DNA of 64,000 nt from Pilatotrama ljubarskyi (lineage: Eukaryota > Basidiomycota > Agaricomycetes > Polyporales > Polyporaceae), in NCBI GenBank assembly GCA_022385805.1, contig MU277693.1:62001-126000 (forward strand). Direction: 5' to 3'. Below, piece after piece: positions 1-17,635 of the stretch. A program made the translations under genes and the position numbers. Numbering within the stretch: the stretch's first letter is position 1; the number at the start of each line of letters is the position of its first letter. The notes beneath the pieces were generated by a model. The model was not told the origin of the DNA, did no database searches, and was given only the letters and a program-made list of their open reading frames with translations.

Positions 1-2774
1 GGCTTGCCAAGTTCACCGCGCTTGCCTGGTGAGGCTTCTTGAGCAGCTTCGCGCCGTGCAGCGCAGCCTTCGTGATGAGCGTGTCATAATTGTCCTCGCT
101 GAACACGCGCGCGCCTTGCAGCGTGCCGATGATGAGCGTGATCGCCTGCAGCTGCGCGCGGCTCTCCGAGATGCTCTCCTCGTACACGCTGAACGCATCG
201 ACGTACATGTCGTACGTCAGGTTTTCGAACCCACACTCGTCCGCTATCTGCGCCGCGAGCAGGAAAAGCCGCAGCGCGATCGACGGAGCGTCGACAGTGG
301 TGGACAGGATGGAGTTGAGCTGGCGCACGAACTTGAGGATCGTAGACACCTTCGACTGCCAGTCCTCCTCCTGCCACGCGGAATAAGGTCAACTAGATAG
401 GTACCGCAGGCTTTACAGACGTACCAGGTGCTCGCGGTTGTGATACCTTCTGCACAGCTTGATCGCTGAGGTGATGAGCGCAGGGTAAGTGAACCGCATC
501 CTCTCGCCGCCAGTCTCAAAGTGGCGCCGTGCGGTTTGTAGAATCTGCACACGGTCAGACTACTTGAGACTGGTACATCGCCGAGTGTTCACTAACCTCG
601 AACTGCGTATCCAGGTTCTCCGAGCGGAACAAGTGCACCATTCTCGCGACCCATCCCTGCTCCTCCGCGAGCTCTTCTCGCTCGTGGTGATAGGGTCCTC
701 TTCTGGGATCCTTGACGTGGACAGGCGCACCATGCGCTCCTGGACCGGTGACTGCATCTGCTTGATCGCGGATGAGAACATGACACAGCTCAAGGATGCC
801 GTTGACGTCTTCTGGGGTCTCGATGACGGTCTCGTTCTTCAGCACAGAAGAGATAAGGGAGTGAGACAGGGTACGTCGTGTGGAGTAGGGCTGCTGGTTG
901 AGGAGTGCCGAGTATTGTTGCAGTGCAAGGAGAGTCAAAACAGACTGGTAGGAATTGATCGGTGCGAGGAGCAGGGCTTGGAGGTTGGCAGTTGTCTGTG
1001 GAGAGTGGAGATCGGGGCTACAGGACGGTCAGCCATGGAGTCTTCTCTGGAAGATGATCCGGGCTGCTCACCTATCAGTGAACTCCTTGATTTTCTCCGC
1101 TGCAAAGCCGAGGATCTGGTCAACGTATTCCAGCCGGTCCGGGTAGCAACTCAGCGAGAGGTTCGTCAAGGATACCAACAACGCAGTGATGTCCTGTATC
1201 GAGAGGTCCGGGCGAGCCTTCACGGGGACATTTTAGCAGCGCAAAGTGTAAATGCTAACGGACCTCCCACCTTGATGAGCTCGACCACTTGATGCCAGAA
1301 CACCTCGAACAGCTTCACGTTCTCCGGGATGCCTCTGAACTTACGGACCTGCTCCGGCTCGCCCTCCTTCTCTTTCCCCTTCCCATTCTTCTCGTCCCCG
1401 CCTTCCGCAGTGCCATTCTCAGTCGGCGCAATCGATTCCGGCTTCTCGCTAGCGACAGGACTGGTCGGTGTCGAACCCCACTCATGGCTGACCGCGGTAA
1501 CGGACTCGTTCGTCACGGCCGCCTGGCTGTTGCTTTGACGCAGACGCGCTTGCTTGACCTTCTCTGCCAGCCGTCGTGCCGCGGCCTCCTCTTGCCGCTT
1601 CGTCTCCTCCGGGTCCTCGTTTTCTGCCTCCCGCGCCGCGTATGCAGCGAGGCGGTCAATGAGCGCAATGACAATCTGCTTGATGTTCACTTTCGGATGG
1701 AGCTGAGCGGTAGCGGAGAGGAAGGGACCAAGAGTGTAGAGGTGAAATTCGTCGGTGAAGACCTACAATGCATGAATGAGGAAGACACGACGCCAGCACG
1801 TTATGCGACTTTACGCACCTGGATGACCACCTCCATGAGATACTCCTGCGCGATGACGTCCTTGCACACCACAATCTGCTGGAGGATGCTCGGAAGGATG
1901 AACCTCTGGTACATGTCCAAATCGACGCCGTCCAGTTGACTGAGCCGGACGAGGTTGGTCCCGACCAATATCCGCAACTCCTTTCTCTCCATTTCGCGTT
2001 TTTCGCGCTCTCTTGAGTGACCCTGATGCTGCAAGCGCACCCAGAGTTTGTTCATCTCGATGAAGTTCGTGAGCACGAAGTTGATGGAGTCCTGAAGGTT
2101 GCCCTTCGGTCTTCTACTAGTCAACGGCGAACGAATGTGACAGATATCAGACATAGCTCACCCGTCATCATTCCCAACCGGTAGATGGTCCCTCGTCTGC
2201 CCACTGAGGTAATGCCGCAAAAACAAGCCTCGGATCGGGTGCAGCACTCCGCGCGACATCTCCAGCATGTCCTTCATGACCTCCTTCACCGGGGCGTCCG
2301 GTATAGACATGTAGACAGAGCCGACGGTGATCATGAGATAGAGACGGGGGACGATGTTGCCGGCATATTGTACAAGTTCGTAGAGATCGGCCAGGTGGTG
2401 TCGGCCTTGGACATGTGCGTCATATAGATAGTTGGATAAGTGACGGAGAGCATCGAAGACTGCGATGTCTGCGGCAAAAGCTGAGTATACAATACACATG
2501 GCGCATGTCGTACAATACGTACAAAGCTCATAGTATTGCTTGGGAGTGAGTGAGGAGGTTCGCAGCTCCGCCAACATCAAGCTCGCGCTCTTCAGCGCGT
2601 CCATGAGCTGGTCGAGTTCCTGACGATCACAGAAATTAGCCATGGCCCAATGGCATATCAGCTATTCGAACGCACCAGATGCCTCTTCATCTGCTGAACC
2701 TGTATCTTGACTGTGGCAAGCGACTCGCTGAGGAGCTTGCCCTCCTCGACAGGTAATGGTGTCGCCCCGGCCAT
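1..2774 (-). CDS. VPS35: VPS35, retromer core subunit (3' end beyond window)
   Basis: Retromer cargo-recognition subunit, an alpha-solenoid that recycles receptors from endosomes to the Golgi. The first exon (2676-2774) starts at the ATG at 2774 and encodes [20 protein letters not shown] followed by a [11 protein letters not shown] stretch. A 56-nt intron (2620-2675) joins it to [20 protein letters not shown]. Hallmark Vps35 motifs follow: [48 protein letters not shown] and [20 protein letters not shown]. Later exons, split by short introns, give [18 protein letters not shown], then a charged Ser/Glu-rich insert near 1350-1560 that is longer than in animal homologues, then helical-repeat sequence running off the left edge. 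The C-terminal VPS29-binding part is incomplete. The gene lies 414 bp downstream of RPB1 on the same strand. The family call is secure; individual splice sites in the 3' half are approximate. Confidence 0.96.
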
Positions 2775-3188
2775 GGCTCGAAGAGGTGATGGAGGAGGCG
2801 GTCAAGAGAGAACGTCGCAATACAGAGCCGTCACGATGCAGCCTCAGAAGAAACGACCAGAGCGGGCGAACGGAGGGGATGACGAGGAGAGCGCACAGAC
2901 TGCTGAGACTCGGACTTGGAACTGCGCAAGCGACAGCAGCCAAGCCCGCGCGCTCGTTTCTCAAAATGGCAATTCGCCGCAACGCCTCTGCACATCCCGG
3001 CCCGGCGACGACATGAGTACGTGTTCCGACAGTTCAAACGACCCTGCACATCTGGCACCATGCGCACGAGGGCTGACATAGAACACAGGATATGATACGA
3101 GCGGTCATTAATCTACAAGTTTGCATCGAAAGAGCTAGATGACGAGGTGGTACGAGTATGTTCAAGAATCCCATGCGGTGTATACTAC
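2775..3188. other. Intergenic: RPB1 3' end to VPS35 start
   Basis: A 414-bp gap between two same-strand genes. It must hold the RPB1 3' UTR and the VPS35 promoter. An open frame at 3034-3282 on the minus strand overlaps the true RPB1 terminal exon in another frame and is not a gene. I see no repeat or RNA gene here. Confidence 0.6.
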
Positions 3189-9713
<6,525 letters not shown>

Positions 9714-10044
9714 GACGAGCGACAGAAAGGAAGAAAAGCTCGCAAGAAAGAGGAGAGAGACCCTTCAAATGAGTCAACAGAGACCACCAGCCAAAGAGAA
9801 GAGCGTCAGCGAGGAGATGAGGGGAGAAGCAGGGGCGATGACCGACGTCGTCGACGTGGTCGAGGACAAGGAGATGCGGACTCAGCCAACGCCCACTCCG
9901 CCGGAACCGCTCCCCCGTGACGACGCGTCACCACCCCAGTCACTGCAGCGTCACTGTCACGCTCACCCCGCAGCGGCCGAGGACGCTGGCTTGGTCACTC
10001 TGCACGACGCGCTCGTCCCAATCCTCTCTATCCTCTCGACCGCC
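9714..10044. promoter_or_regulatory. Shared divergent promoter of RPB1 and VPS27
   Basis: Only 331 bp separate the RPB1 start codon (9713, minus) from the chosen VPS27 start (10045, plus), so both core promoters and 5' UTRs must fit here. The plus-strand VPS27 frame stays open without a stop back to 9712, so an N-terminally extended VPS27 cannot be excluded from sequence alone. No TATA-like box stands out. This is inferred from gene layout, not from recognised factor sites. Confidence 0.55.
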
Positions 10045-12457
10045 ATGACTACGTACCTGAGCTCGCTGTTTTGGGGAACATCTCAGCTCGACGATGCAGT
10101 CGGTGAGCTACAGCCCTTCCCTTGCTGCGTGCGTCGTACTGACCTCGATCACCAGACAAGGCGACCTCCGAACTGCTGCCAAGCGGCTCTGAGGATATTG
10201 CGCTTAACCTCGAGATATGCGACCAGATTCGCTCAAAGTCCGTGCCGCCGAAGGATGCCATGAGGGCCTTGAAGCGTCGGCTGAATCACAAGAACCCCAA
10301 TGTGCAACTCCTTGCGCTCAGCGTACGTGCAACACTCATTACCCATAACACAATCAACTGACGCGTAGTCTCAGTTGACCGATGTCTGTATCAAGAACGG
10401 TGGAGACCCCTTCTTGAACGAGATTGCCTCCCGCGAGTTCATGGACAACCTCGTATCAATACTCAAGATGCCCACCCTCAACCATGATGTCAAGAACAAG
10501 ATGCTCCGACTCATCCAGGACTGGGCAATTGCGTTCGAGGGAAAGCCGAGCTTGAGCTATGTTGGTGAAGTATTCAAGACGCTACAAAGAGAAGGTAAGT
10601 TCACCTCTATCTCGCGCACGGGCGCTGCGCTGACGCCACCCCTGTAGGCTACAACTTCCCTCCCCGTGATCCCGCCCTTACGTCTTCAGCAATGGTCGAC
10701 ACCCAGACGGCGCCAGAATGGATTGATTCGGAATTCTGCCTGCGCTGCAGAGAACCGTTCACCTTCACGAACCGCAAGCACCACTGCCGCAACTGCGGCT
10801 GGGTCGTCGACCACCAGTGCTCCAACAAGACCATTGCGCTCCCGCACTTCGGTATCACGCAGGAAGTCCGTGTATGCAACAGCTGTTACAATATGCTCAC
10901 AAAGAAGAACAAGTACGTGTATATCATCTCGCTCTCTCCCTGTTTGCCCACTGACCATCATACTAGGACCCACCGTTCCTCGCAGAGCGTTTCCACATCA
11001 CGACACCGGCACGCCCGCGACCTCGCCGATGCGGACCTCCAGCGCGCCATCCAACTCTCTCTCGAGGAGGTCGGCGCCGCTGGCGGCCACCGCCCCGGCT
11101 ATGTCCCCTCTCCTTCCTCATGGCAAACGTCCGAACCGCCCATCGTCGACCGGCCTAGCTCCCGCTATGCACCATCTGCTCGCGAGGAGGAAGAAGACGA
11201 TCCCGACCTGCGGGCTGCGATCGAGGCTAGCTTGCGCGAGGCCAATGCCCCCAAGCCCAGCGCGCCCATCGTGATCGACGCCTCGGACCGGTACGCGGCC
11301 GCAGAACAGGGACCAGCATATCCGCAGTCGTATCCTCCCTCGAGCGCAACGCCGAAGCCTCGGATGCCTACGATACCCAACTATGACTTGGAGCCTCTGG
11401 AGGCGGATGCGATCATGACGTTCAATCAGACCGTGGAGCAGCTACAGGCTCAGGGCGGGCGAGACATCTCGAGGTATCCTGCTGTGACGGAGCTCTACGA
11501 CAAGGCGAATGCACTGCGACCTAAGCTTGCTATGAGCCTGAACGATACAAGCCGGAAAGAGGGTACGTGCGATCCGCCATATGCTATATCGCATAAATGT
11601 TCACCTGTATCACAGAGCTGCTCATAGACATGCATGAGAAGCTATCACAAGCGGTGAAGCTCTATGACAAGCTGCTAACCGAACAGCTATCACGACCGGC
11701 TTGGAGAGGCGCACCTGCACCTGAAGCGCCCTCTGGTACTGCCTACGGTTCGCAGTACCAACCAACTACCTACAACCAGTGGCAGCCCGGCGCACACGCC
11801 CAGGCTCAACCAGCATTCTCCCCTACCATCCAGGCACAAACTCCCTCGTACTTCTCGTCGGCCCCCCCTGCTCCGCAATCCAATGGCTCTCCGTATGATC
11901 ATCATCATCATCATCAGCAGCAGCAGCAGCAGCAGATGTACCAGCCGCACGGCACTCCAGTACTAGGCCCGAGCTCTCCCTCGGTCGCTCCGCAGCGATT
12001 TGGCCAGGAAGGTGCGCCATACTCTGCAATGTCGCCGCCTCCAGTCAGTGTGCCGCAGTACGTCGCAGCAGCACCATCCCCGTACCAGCCCGGACCCGCG
12101 GTCTCGCAAGCCCCCCCGCCACCTCCAGCCCAACAGTCCCATCCCCAATCTCAACCCCAGCACGAGCACCAGCAGCCGGCCCCGTCGTCCCCAGGCCTGT
12201 CCCGTCACAACACCGTCTCTTCGTACCAACCGACCTACTCCTCGCAATCCCAAGCCCAGAACGGGTACCTCGCCCGCTCCAACACGCTCGGCCCGTCGCA
12301 CACGGTCTCCCAGCTGCAACAGCTGCAGCAGACGTCCGTCCCTCTACCGAGCTTCCCGCAGGTGCCCAACTCCCCGCCCCAGATTCCTACGTACGCCGCG
12401 TACAGTGCGGGACCCCCCGAGCCGGAGCGGAAGGAGGCTTTGCTGATTGATCTCTGA
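10045..12457 (+). CDS. VPS27: VPS27, ESCRT-0 ubiquitin-sorting subunit (VHS-FYVE-UIM)
   Basis: Recruits ubiquitinated cargo and ESCRT-I at endosomes. The protein is about 715 residues. The order seen is: VHS domain ([20 protein letters not shown] through [20 protein letters not shown]); FYVE finger with [10 protein letters not shown] and the PI3P-binding RKHHCRNCG core, ending VCNSCYNML; two ubiquitin-interacting motifs, [12 protein letters not shown] and [12 protein letters not shown]; a GAT-like helical region ([20 protein letters not shown]); and a long Pro/Gln-rich tail with a His6-Gln7 tract. It ends in ALLIDL, a clathrin-box-like C-terminus. The start at 10045 ([19 protein letters not shown]) matches the usual short leader before VHS. 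Several short introns interrupt it, the first beginning after DDAV. Upstream in-frame open codons are probably untranslated. Confidence 0.95.
11900..11935 (+). repeat. CAT/CAG trinucleotide tracts inside VPS27
   Basis: Six CAT-type codons followed by seven CAG codons encode a His then Gln run in the low-complexity tail. The tract lies in frame, so it is expected to vary in length without breaking the protein. Confidence 0.85.
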
Positions 12458-13497
12458 AGCTCAGTCACGGTAGGATGGATGCGAGTGCGCGGTTTTTTGT
12501 GCGTGTAACAGTACGGACGGTTTGCCATAATATGTTCACTAGACTATCTATGTCCATGGATTGTATGACATCGATATGAGCCTTACATGCATGCCTGGAG
12601 TGTTCACATCAGTCCGTCGGCATTCTTTCCAAGAAGTTGCAATGGTGCGTGAATGGCCCTGGATCCTGTGTACGCACGACCGAGTCGGACCGAGGGCTTT
12701 TGTCGCGGATCCTACGTTGCCACGCCTGTACGTACCACCTTTGTATGAACAAGCAGCTATAGACAACCCGAGCTACGCAATAGGATATTAAAGAGAACAA
12801 GCACCAAAAGAGAGACAACGAGGAGAGAAGCGTATTACTGCAGTGATCGATGTCTGGGGCGGGTGTGGATGTCTGCGTGAAGTCGAGAGCGTACCGGGAA
12901 GACTGGATTCTCAGAGAACGACAGACATCGGAGTGGACATGGAGAGCATGCAGCAACGTGGCAGCAAAAGACACGACACGGTGGGGCGAGGGAAGCGGGG
13001 CGGATGCGTAGTACTACTAGTGAGCTATGGGCGAGCGTGCGGCACAAGACTTTCTCCCAGAAGGTCCGTCCATGTACCACTATGTACGATCAATGCAAGG
13101 AGAGACTGGTGAGAGTGGGATGCGGGCGAGACGTACGGCGCAGCGTACATCTGCGTACTGTAGGGACCGGGCGACGTGCGTCATAGTATTACACGTGAGG
13201 ATTGAGGGGTATACTATAACTTGGATGAGATCAAAGACTGCAGACACTTGATCCAAAAGGCCGGAGGTCATGCACGAATACGTAGAGGCGAACCGAAGGG
13301 GAAAGGGGGTGGGGGGTGGATTGGGGCAAAGAAACATTGAATGGGGGTAAAGGGCCGGAGCGTGTGCAGGAATAAAGACGGGAGAGGGTGTTGCGGCACT
13401 AGGACTGTGGTTTCGTATTTTCGTCAGGTGGGAGAAGATGGACAGCAAAGATTGTAGCGACAAGACGATAACGACCAAGTCATGTTCGTAGGTAGCG
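12458..13497. other. Convergent intergenic region, 1.04 kb
   Basis: Lies between the stop codons of VPS27 (plus) and the Bni4-like gene (minus), so it holds two 3' UTRs and terminators. The longest minus-strand open frame (13080-13532) overlaps the true terminal exon out of frame and looks spurious. No repeat, tRNA or conserved protein motif was seen. Confidence 0.5.
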
Positions 13498-16304
13498 TTA
13501 TACGAAGAACTGGGTACTGCAGCATGGGTCAATGATCAGCAACAGAACTCATACAACCAGGGAGACGACTTACTGGACGCGACTAGCGGCGTGCACCTCC
13601 ATTTCCTCCATTTTATAGGAGTTGAGCTCTTCCTTGATACGTTGCGCCAGCGCTGGTGTCAATCTGCTCCACGTCGCCGGCTCGCTTCGCCGGTCGTAGA
13701 CCGTCGCCGGGAAAGTATCGTATACAGACAGGTTCGCCGCGAACGCCAAGCGCTTTGTGGGTGCTGTCTGTGAACGATGCGTGAGGGTGGGCGGGTTAGG
13801 GGAGTGCAGTGACAGTGCCGGGGCGGAGGAGTTCGGGTGATTGAACAGCGCCGACTTGTCCGCAGACGGCCCAGACGAGGTGGCGGGCTCCTCGTGTTTC
13901 GGAGACTCGATAGCCAGGCCGTTGGAATCGAAGGACAGCGGCGGGAGGAAAGACGAGTTCTGTGGAGAATGACCGTTGGACGACGACCCGTGCTGCTTAT
14001 GCAGCCCGTCGATCTGGGCGGGATCCGAGGGGGGAAGATGTCCGAGGGGCGGCAGCTCCGCCGACGGCGGTGCCGAGTCGTAGGAGTTTGACCGCATACG
14101 CGTGAATGACGGATTCGGCGGCAGATAAGCGTCCTGCTTGTAGTCGCTTCCGTCTGGACGCGCTACATAAACAATCAGATAAAGGATACGTAGAGGTTGG
14201 AGAACTCACTCTTCAGGATGCCCTTCGCAGGCTTGAGCGTCCGCTCGATGCTACGGCGGACGTTGATCGCCCACGGCTCCATCTCCTCGTCGTCCTCGAG
14301 GCTCGCATTATCGAGAGCCTGTCGGATGGTAACGTCCTCATCCTCCGGGGCCTCGTTCCAGTCCTCGTCATCCTCCCAGCCCTCGATGCTGTAGTTCTGG
14401 GAGTGGTTACCATGCCCGAGGTCACTGTGTCCGTCTTCACTATCCGAGTCATCGTGCTCAACGACGACCCGCGTGCCGTTTTCGGCCACCCGGGACGAGC
14501 TACCAGGTTTACCCGGCGAGGCATCGCCCTGCCGGGTCGTCGTGTTCTTCTCCCAAGTGGTAGGAACGGGACCTTGGCTCGCAGCCGCGGCGGCGGCAGC
14601 TGCTGCACGAGCCTCTGCTTCGGCCTTAGCTCTCGCAGCGGCCTCAGCATTGGACTTGAGGGTGTGCTGACGTGCCAGCCGTGCAGCGGGACTGAGTCCC
14701 GCCATCTCCGGACTTGAGCTCCAGTCGGAACGGTCGGGCTCAGCAGTGGCATGGGAGACGCTAGGGTCAGCCGCGGTGGCCTTCTCGCCCTTCTTCTTCT
14801 TGCTCTTCTTCCCTGAGCCACCCTCCTCCTCACCCTCCTTATCCTTCTTGTCCTTGAACAGGGACGTGATACCAGCGAGCGAGTTCCTGCGAGCGAGCTT
14901 CCCGATGTTACCGAGCTTACGGATGACCATCGACGCCGACGACATCGTGGATGAGAGCGAGATGTTGTCGGTGGATCGATTAAGCTTCGAGTTAAACAGC
15001 GAGCGCGACTTCTTCTTCTGCACAGTGGCCGTTGAGTCGCCGTCGTCCATGGCAAGCGTCGCGCTCGAGCCGACACTCGACTGGCTAGGGCGTGATGGAT
15101 GTATCCTGGCCGTGGCATCATCCTCTTCCTCTTCGCGAAGCGCATTGTTCGCGTTCAGCGAAAGCGCCCGTCGCAGCCGCCCTTTCAGCCCTGCGCTCCG
15201 GACCCCAGAGGTGGGCTCCAACATCGCCGCAAGATCGCTGTCATCACGGGACATACGCTTCTCTGCTGCCGTAAACGTGCCCTGGGACAAGGGCGAGGGT
15301 TTCCGCAGGTTCACCGCGCTGTGAGGAGCTGCAGACGATGACGTTGGTGTGGCAGAGGGTGCAGGAGGGCGGGAAGACGCGGTGGAAGAAGAAGAGCCGG
15401 TACGCTGATGCATTCGGGGAGCAGTGTTGGAGGGAGCCGGAGGCGTAGACGAGGACGTGGCAGATCTGCTACTGTGTCCATTGCTGCTTGATGACTTCGC
15501 ATGCGGGTGAGCAGAGCTCGCGTTACTAGCCCCGGGACCGGAGCCTTGCGTGCTGTTCGTCCGTTGTCGCTGGCTGCCCGACTGTGAGGAACCCGAGTTG
15601 ACCGACGTCGACGAGCCCGCGGCGTCAGCATGCGCGTACGGTGGCTTGAAAGGCCCGGAATGCTGGGAGGGGGCGTTACGCCAGTCCGAGTCTTGATTTT
15701 GAGACCCGTGGCGTTGTGGACGACGGTAGGGATGATAACCACCGTACTGCGAGCCTTGCTCCGAGGGCGGTCCGGAAGCGTAGCCCATGGGGAGCTGCGA
15801 AGGGTGAGCAGGAGGCGTGCCGCTGGGGAAAGGACTGAAACCAGCCATCGGGCTTCCGCCGAAGTAGTCGGAAGAAGAATTACCGCCGCTGCGACTGCGT
15901 TGGCTCCCGGCCTGGGACATCTGCGACATTTGGTGGGCCTGGTTGAGCAGCATCTGCTGATAGGCCCACTGGGCGAACTGGGCGTTGGCGGGGTCGTAAT
16001 ATGGCATTTGTCCCTGCTGGGGGTGGCCGGGATGACCGTGCATGGGGTACGGCTGCTGATGGGGATTTTGATAGAATTGCGGGTAGTACTGCTGGGGGGG
16101 CTGCCACCCGGCTTGCTGCTGCTGCTGCTGCTGGACAGGATACGGGTATGGCTGTTGCTGAGGCATGGGGGACTGAGCGAGGGAGTGTTCGTTTGCGGGC
16201 GAGGAGCGCTGGCGAGGTACGGCGGGGTTGATGGAGTTTGAGGAGGGCGCGTCCATGGTATGATCTCTAGGTGGATGCCAGTCTTGAGGGGCAAGAACGG
16301 CCAT
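13498..16304 (-). CDS. Bni4-like low-complexity scaffold protein (putative PP1-docking)
   Basis: Large, mostly disordered protein. The start at 16304 gives MAVLAPQDWHPPRDHTMDAP. A Gln/Pro/Tyr-rich region with a polyQ tract follows (near 16110-16135), then Ser-rich sequence, a basic block (VIRKLGNIGKLARRNSLAGI), a Lys-rich stretch, an Ala-rich coiled segment (near 14580-14650) and an acidic region. After the intron at about 14164-14212 the C-terminal exon (13574 upward) ends KRLAFAANLSVYDTFP, LTPALAQRIKEELNSYKMEE and MEVHAASRVQ. A 64-nt intron leads to a four-codon last exon encoding FFV and stop (13498-13509). As I recall, the C-terminal LTP..A..IKEEL...K..EMEVH..S block ending in aromatics resembles yeast Bni4, a bud-neck PP1 scaffold, and KRLAF resembles a PP1 RVxF site. 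The homology is from memory. Confidence 0.6.
16111..16134 (-). repeat. Polyglutamine-encoding trinucleotide repeat
   Basis: A run of CTG-type triplets on the plus strand encodes about seven consecutive Gln on the minus strand within the N-terminal Gln/Pro/Tyr-rich region of the Bni4-like protein. Confidence 0.8.
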
Positions 16305-17635
16305 GGACTGCGCGTCGAGCAGAAAATGCCGAGACCCTGCTTGACGCGGAGGAGCGAGGGGGCGATAGACGATGTTGTCGGACGAGGGCGACGAGGGGGA
16401 CAACGGACAGCGGGAGAAAGGCAACGGTTAGATACGGTCACGGAGGCATCAAGCTCACGCACAGAAGTCCTAGCAACTGTTTTAAGGAGAGAGAAAGAAA
16501 ACGAACGAAAGGGAGAAGGGGCGAGAAGAGGCTGGGGGCGGCGAGGGGGTCGCTGGGCCTGACGGTGAGGAGGACAGGCTGGCCAACGAGTGGGACAACG
16601 TCAACGACAACGACGACGACGACGGAAAGCGCCTGCGAGACAGCCAGTGACCGTGCCAGTGCCACCACTCGCAAACAGCACCAAACACGCGATATTTCCT
16701 GATTCTGTTTTTCTCTCCGACTCGCACCTTGATCTCGCCGACAACTGCGCAGTCGTGTCGGACTCGGACTGGGAGGGACTGGCCAGACACGCAACAACGA
16801 TCATCATAGCTTGCAGCATCCGTTACGCATCCTCACCCTTCCCTGCAGAGTCCGCGCAGGCCTGGCCAGCGCAGACGAGACGTTCTGCCTGCTTCGAGAG
16901 ACCTCGCACAGTCGGTGGAGCATCCGTGCAGACAGGGTCTCAGCTGAGTTTCCAGTGCTCGCGCTTCCCGGCGGAAGCTAGCCGAAACCCATGCCCAACT
17001 ATGCATCCACTCCGGGACGTCCGCACATTCCGATTGGACATCTCATCACGCTTTCTTGCGCTATCCCATATCCGAGTGCCCTTGTTCCCTGGCCTGCCAC
17101 TGCAACATTGAGCCTACGGTGTCACTTCACGCCTTCACAAGGGCCCTCGGAGCGTGTCGCTACACACACTCGCCACGCTGCTCGACAACAATACGCTGAG
17201 TCCTCCTTAGGGCTTCCTGCGAGAAGTACCCGGGCAGATGACGACTGGGAAACATATGCTCTCGCCGACTTTGAGTTACGGCACGGAGGAGGACCCCTGA
17301 CAATCCTTCTGTAGCGATCCCGCAATCCCGGCAAGGATGTCCGGACATCAGGTCACTTTCTGGCCGGGAACGCGGAGAGTTTGCCGAAGTTTGACCAACT
17401 TTTCTGCCAGAAATGCCCGATTCGGTGGCAGAGGCATGGGAGCGGCCCCGGTCATGCCATGAACGTTCGTGTCCGGGGTCCTCACGGAGAGCGAAGACCG
17501 TTGGCGGTGATGAGATCTGGATCTCAGATGCGTGCTCCAGCTTCGCGTGCGTATCTTATCTCGGTTGTAAGTAAGTAGTGCTCACGGTGATTTACTCGAC
17601 GCTGACTCCCTTCGTTCTCCAAGTACACCAGCACC
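16305..17635. promoter_or_regulatory. Divergent intergenic region, 1.33 kb
   Basis: Separates the start codons of the Bni4-like gene (minus) and the amidase (plus), so both promoters lie here. Purine/pyrimidine-biased stretches near 16480-16560 and 16590-16630 look like a long 5' UTR of the Bni4-like gene. Open frames such as 16590-17111 are compositionally biased and carry no recognisable motif. I identify no specific factor site. Confidence 0.45.

Noticed and set aside
489..1939. Plus-strand open frames 489-1292 and 1289-1939 opposite VPS35
   Set aside because: They lie antisense to well-conserved VPS35 exons and show no family motif.
11900..11935. CAT/CAG run as a regulatory microsatellite or CRISPR-like repeat
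   Set aside because: It is in frame inside the VPS27 low-complexity tail. No CRISPR array exists anywhere in the window, which is fungal nuclear DNA.
14746..16241. Plus-strand and alternate minus-strand frames over the Bni4-like gene
   Set aside because: Repetitive low-complexity coding DNA keeps several frames open; only the chosen frame continues into the conserved C-terminal block.
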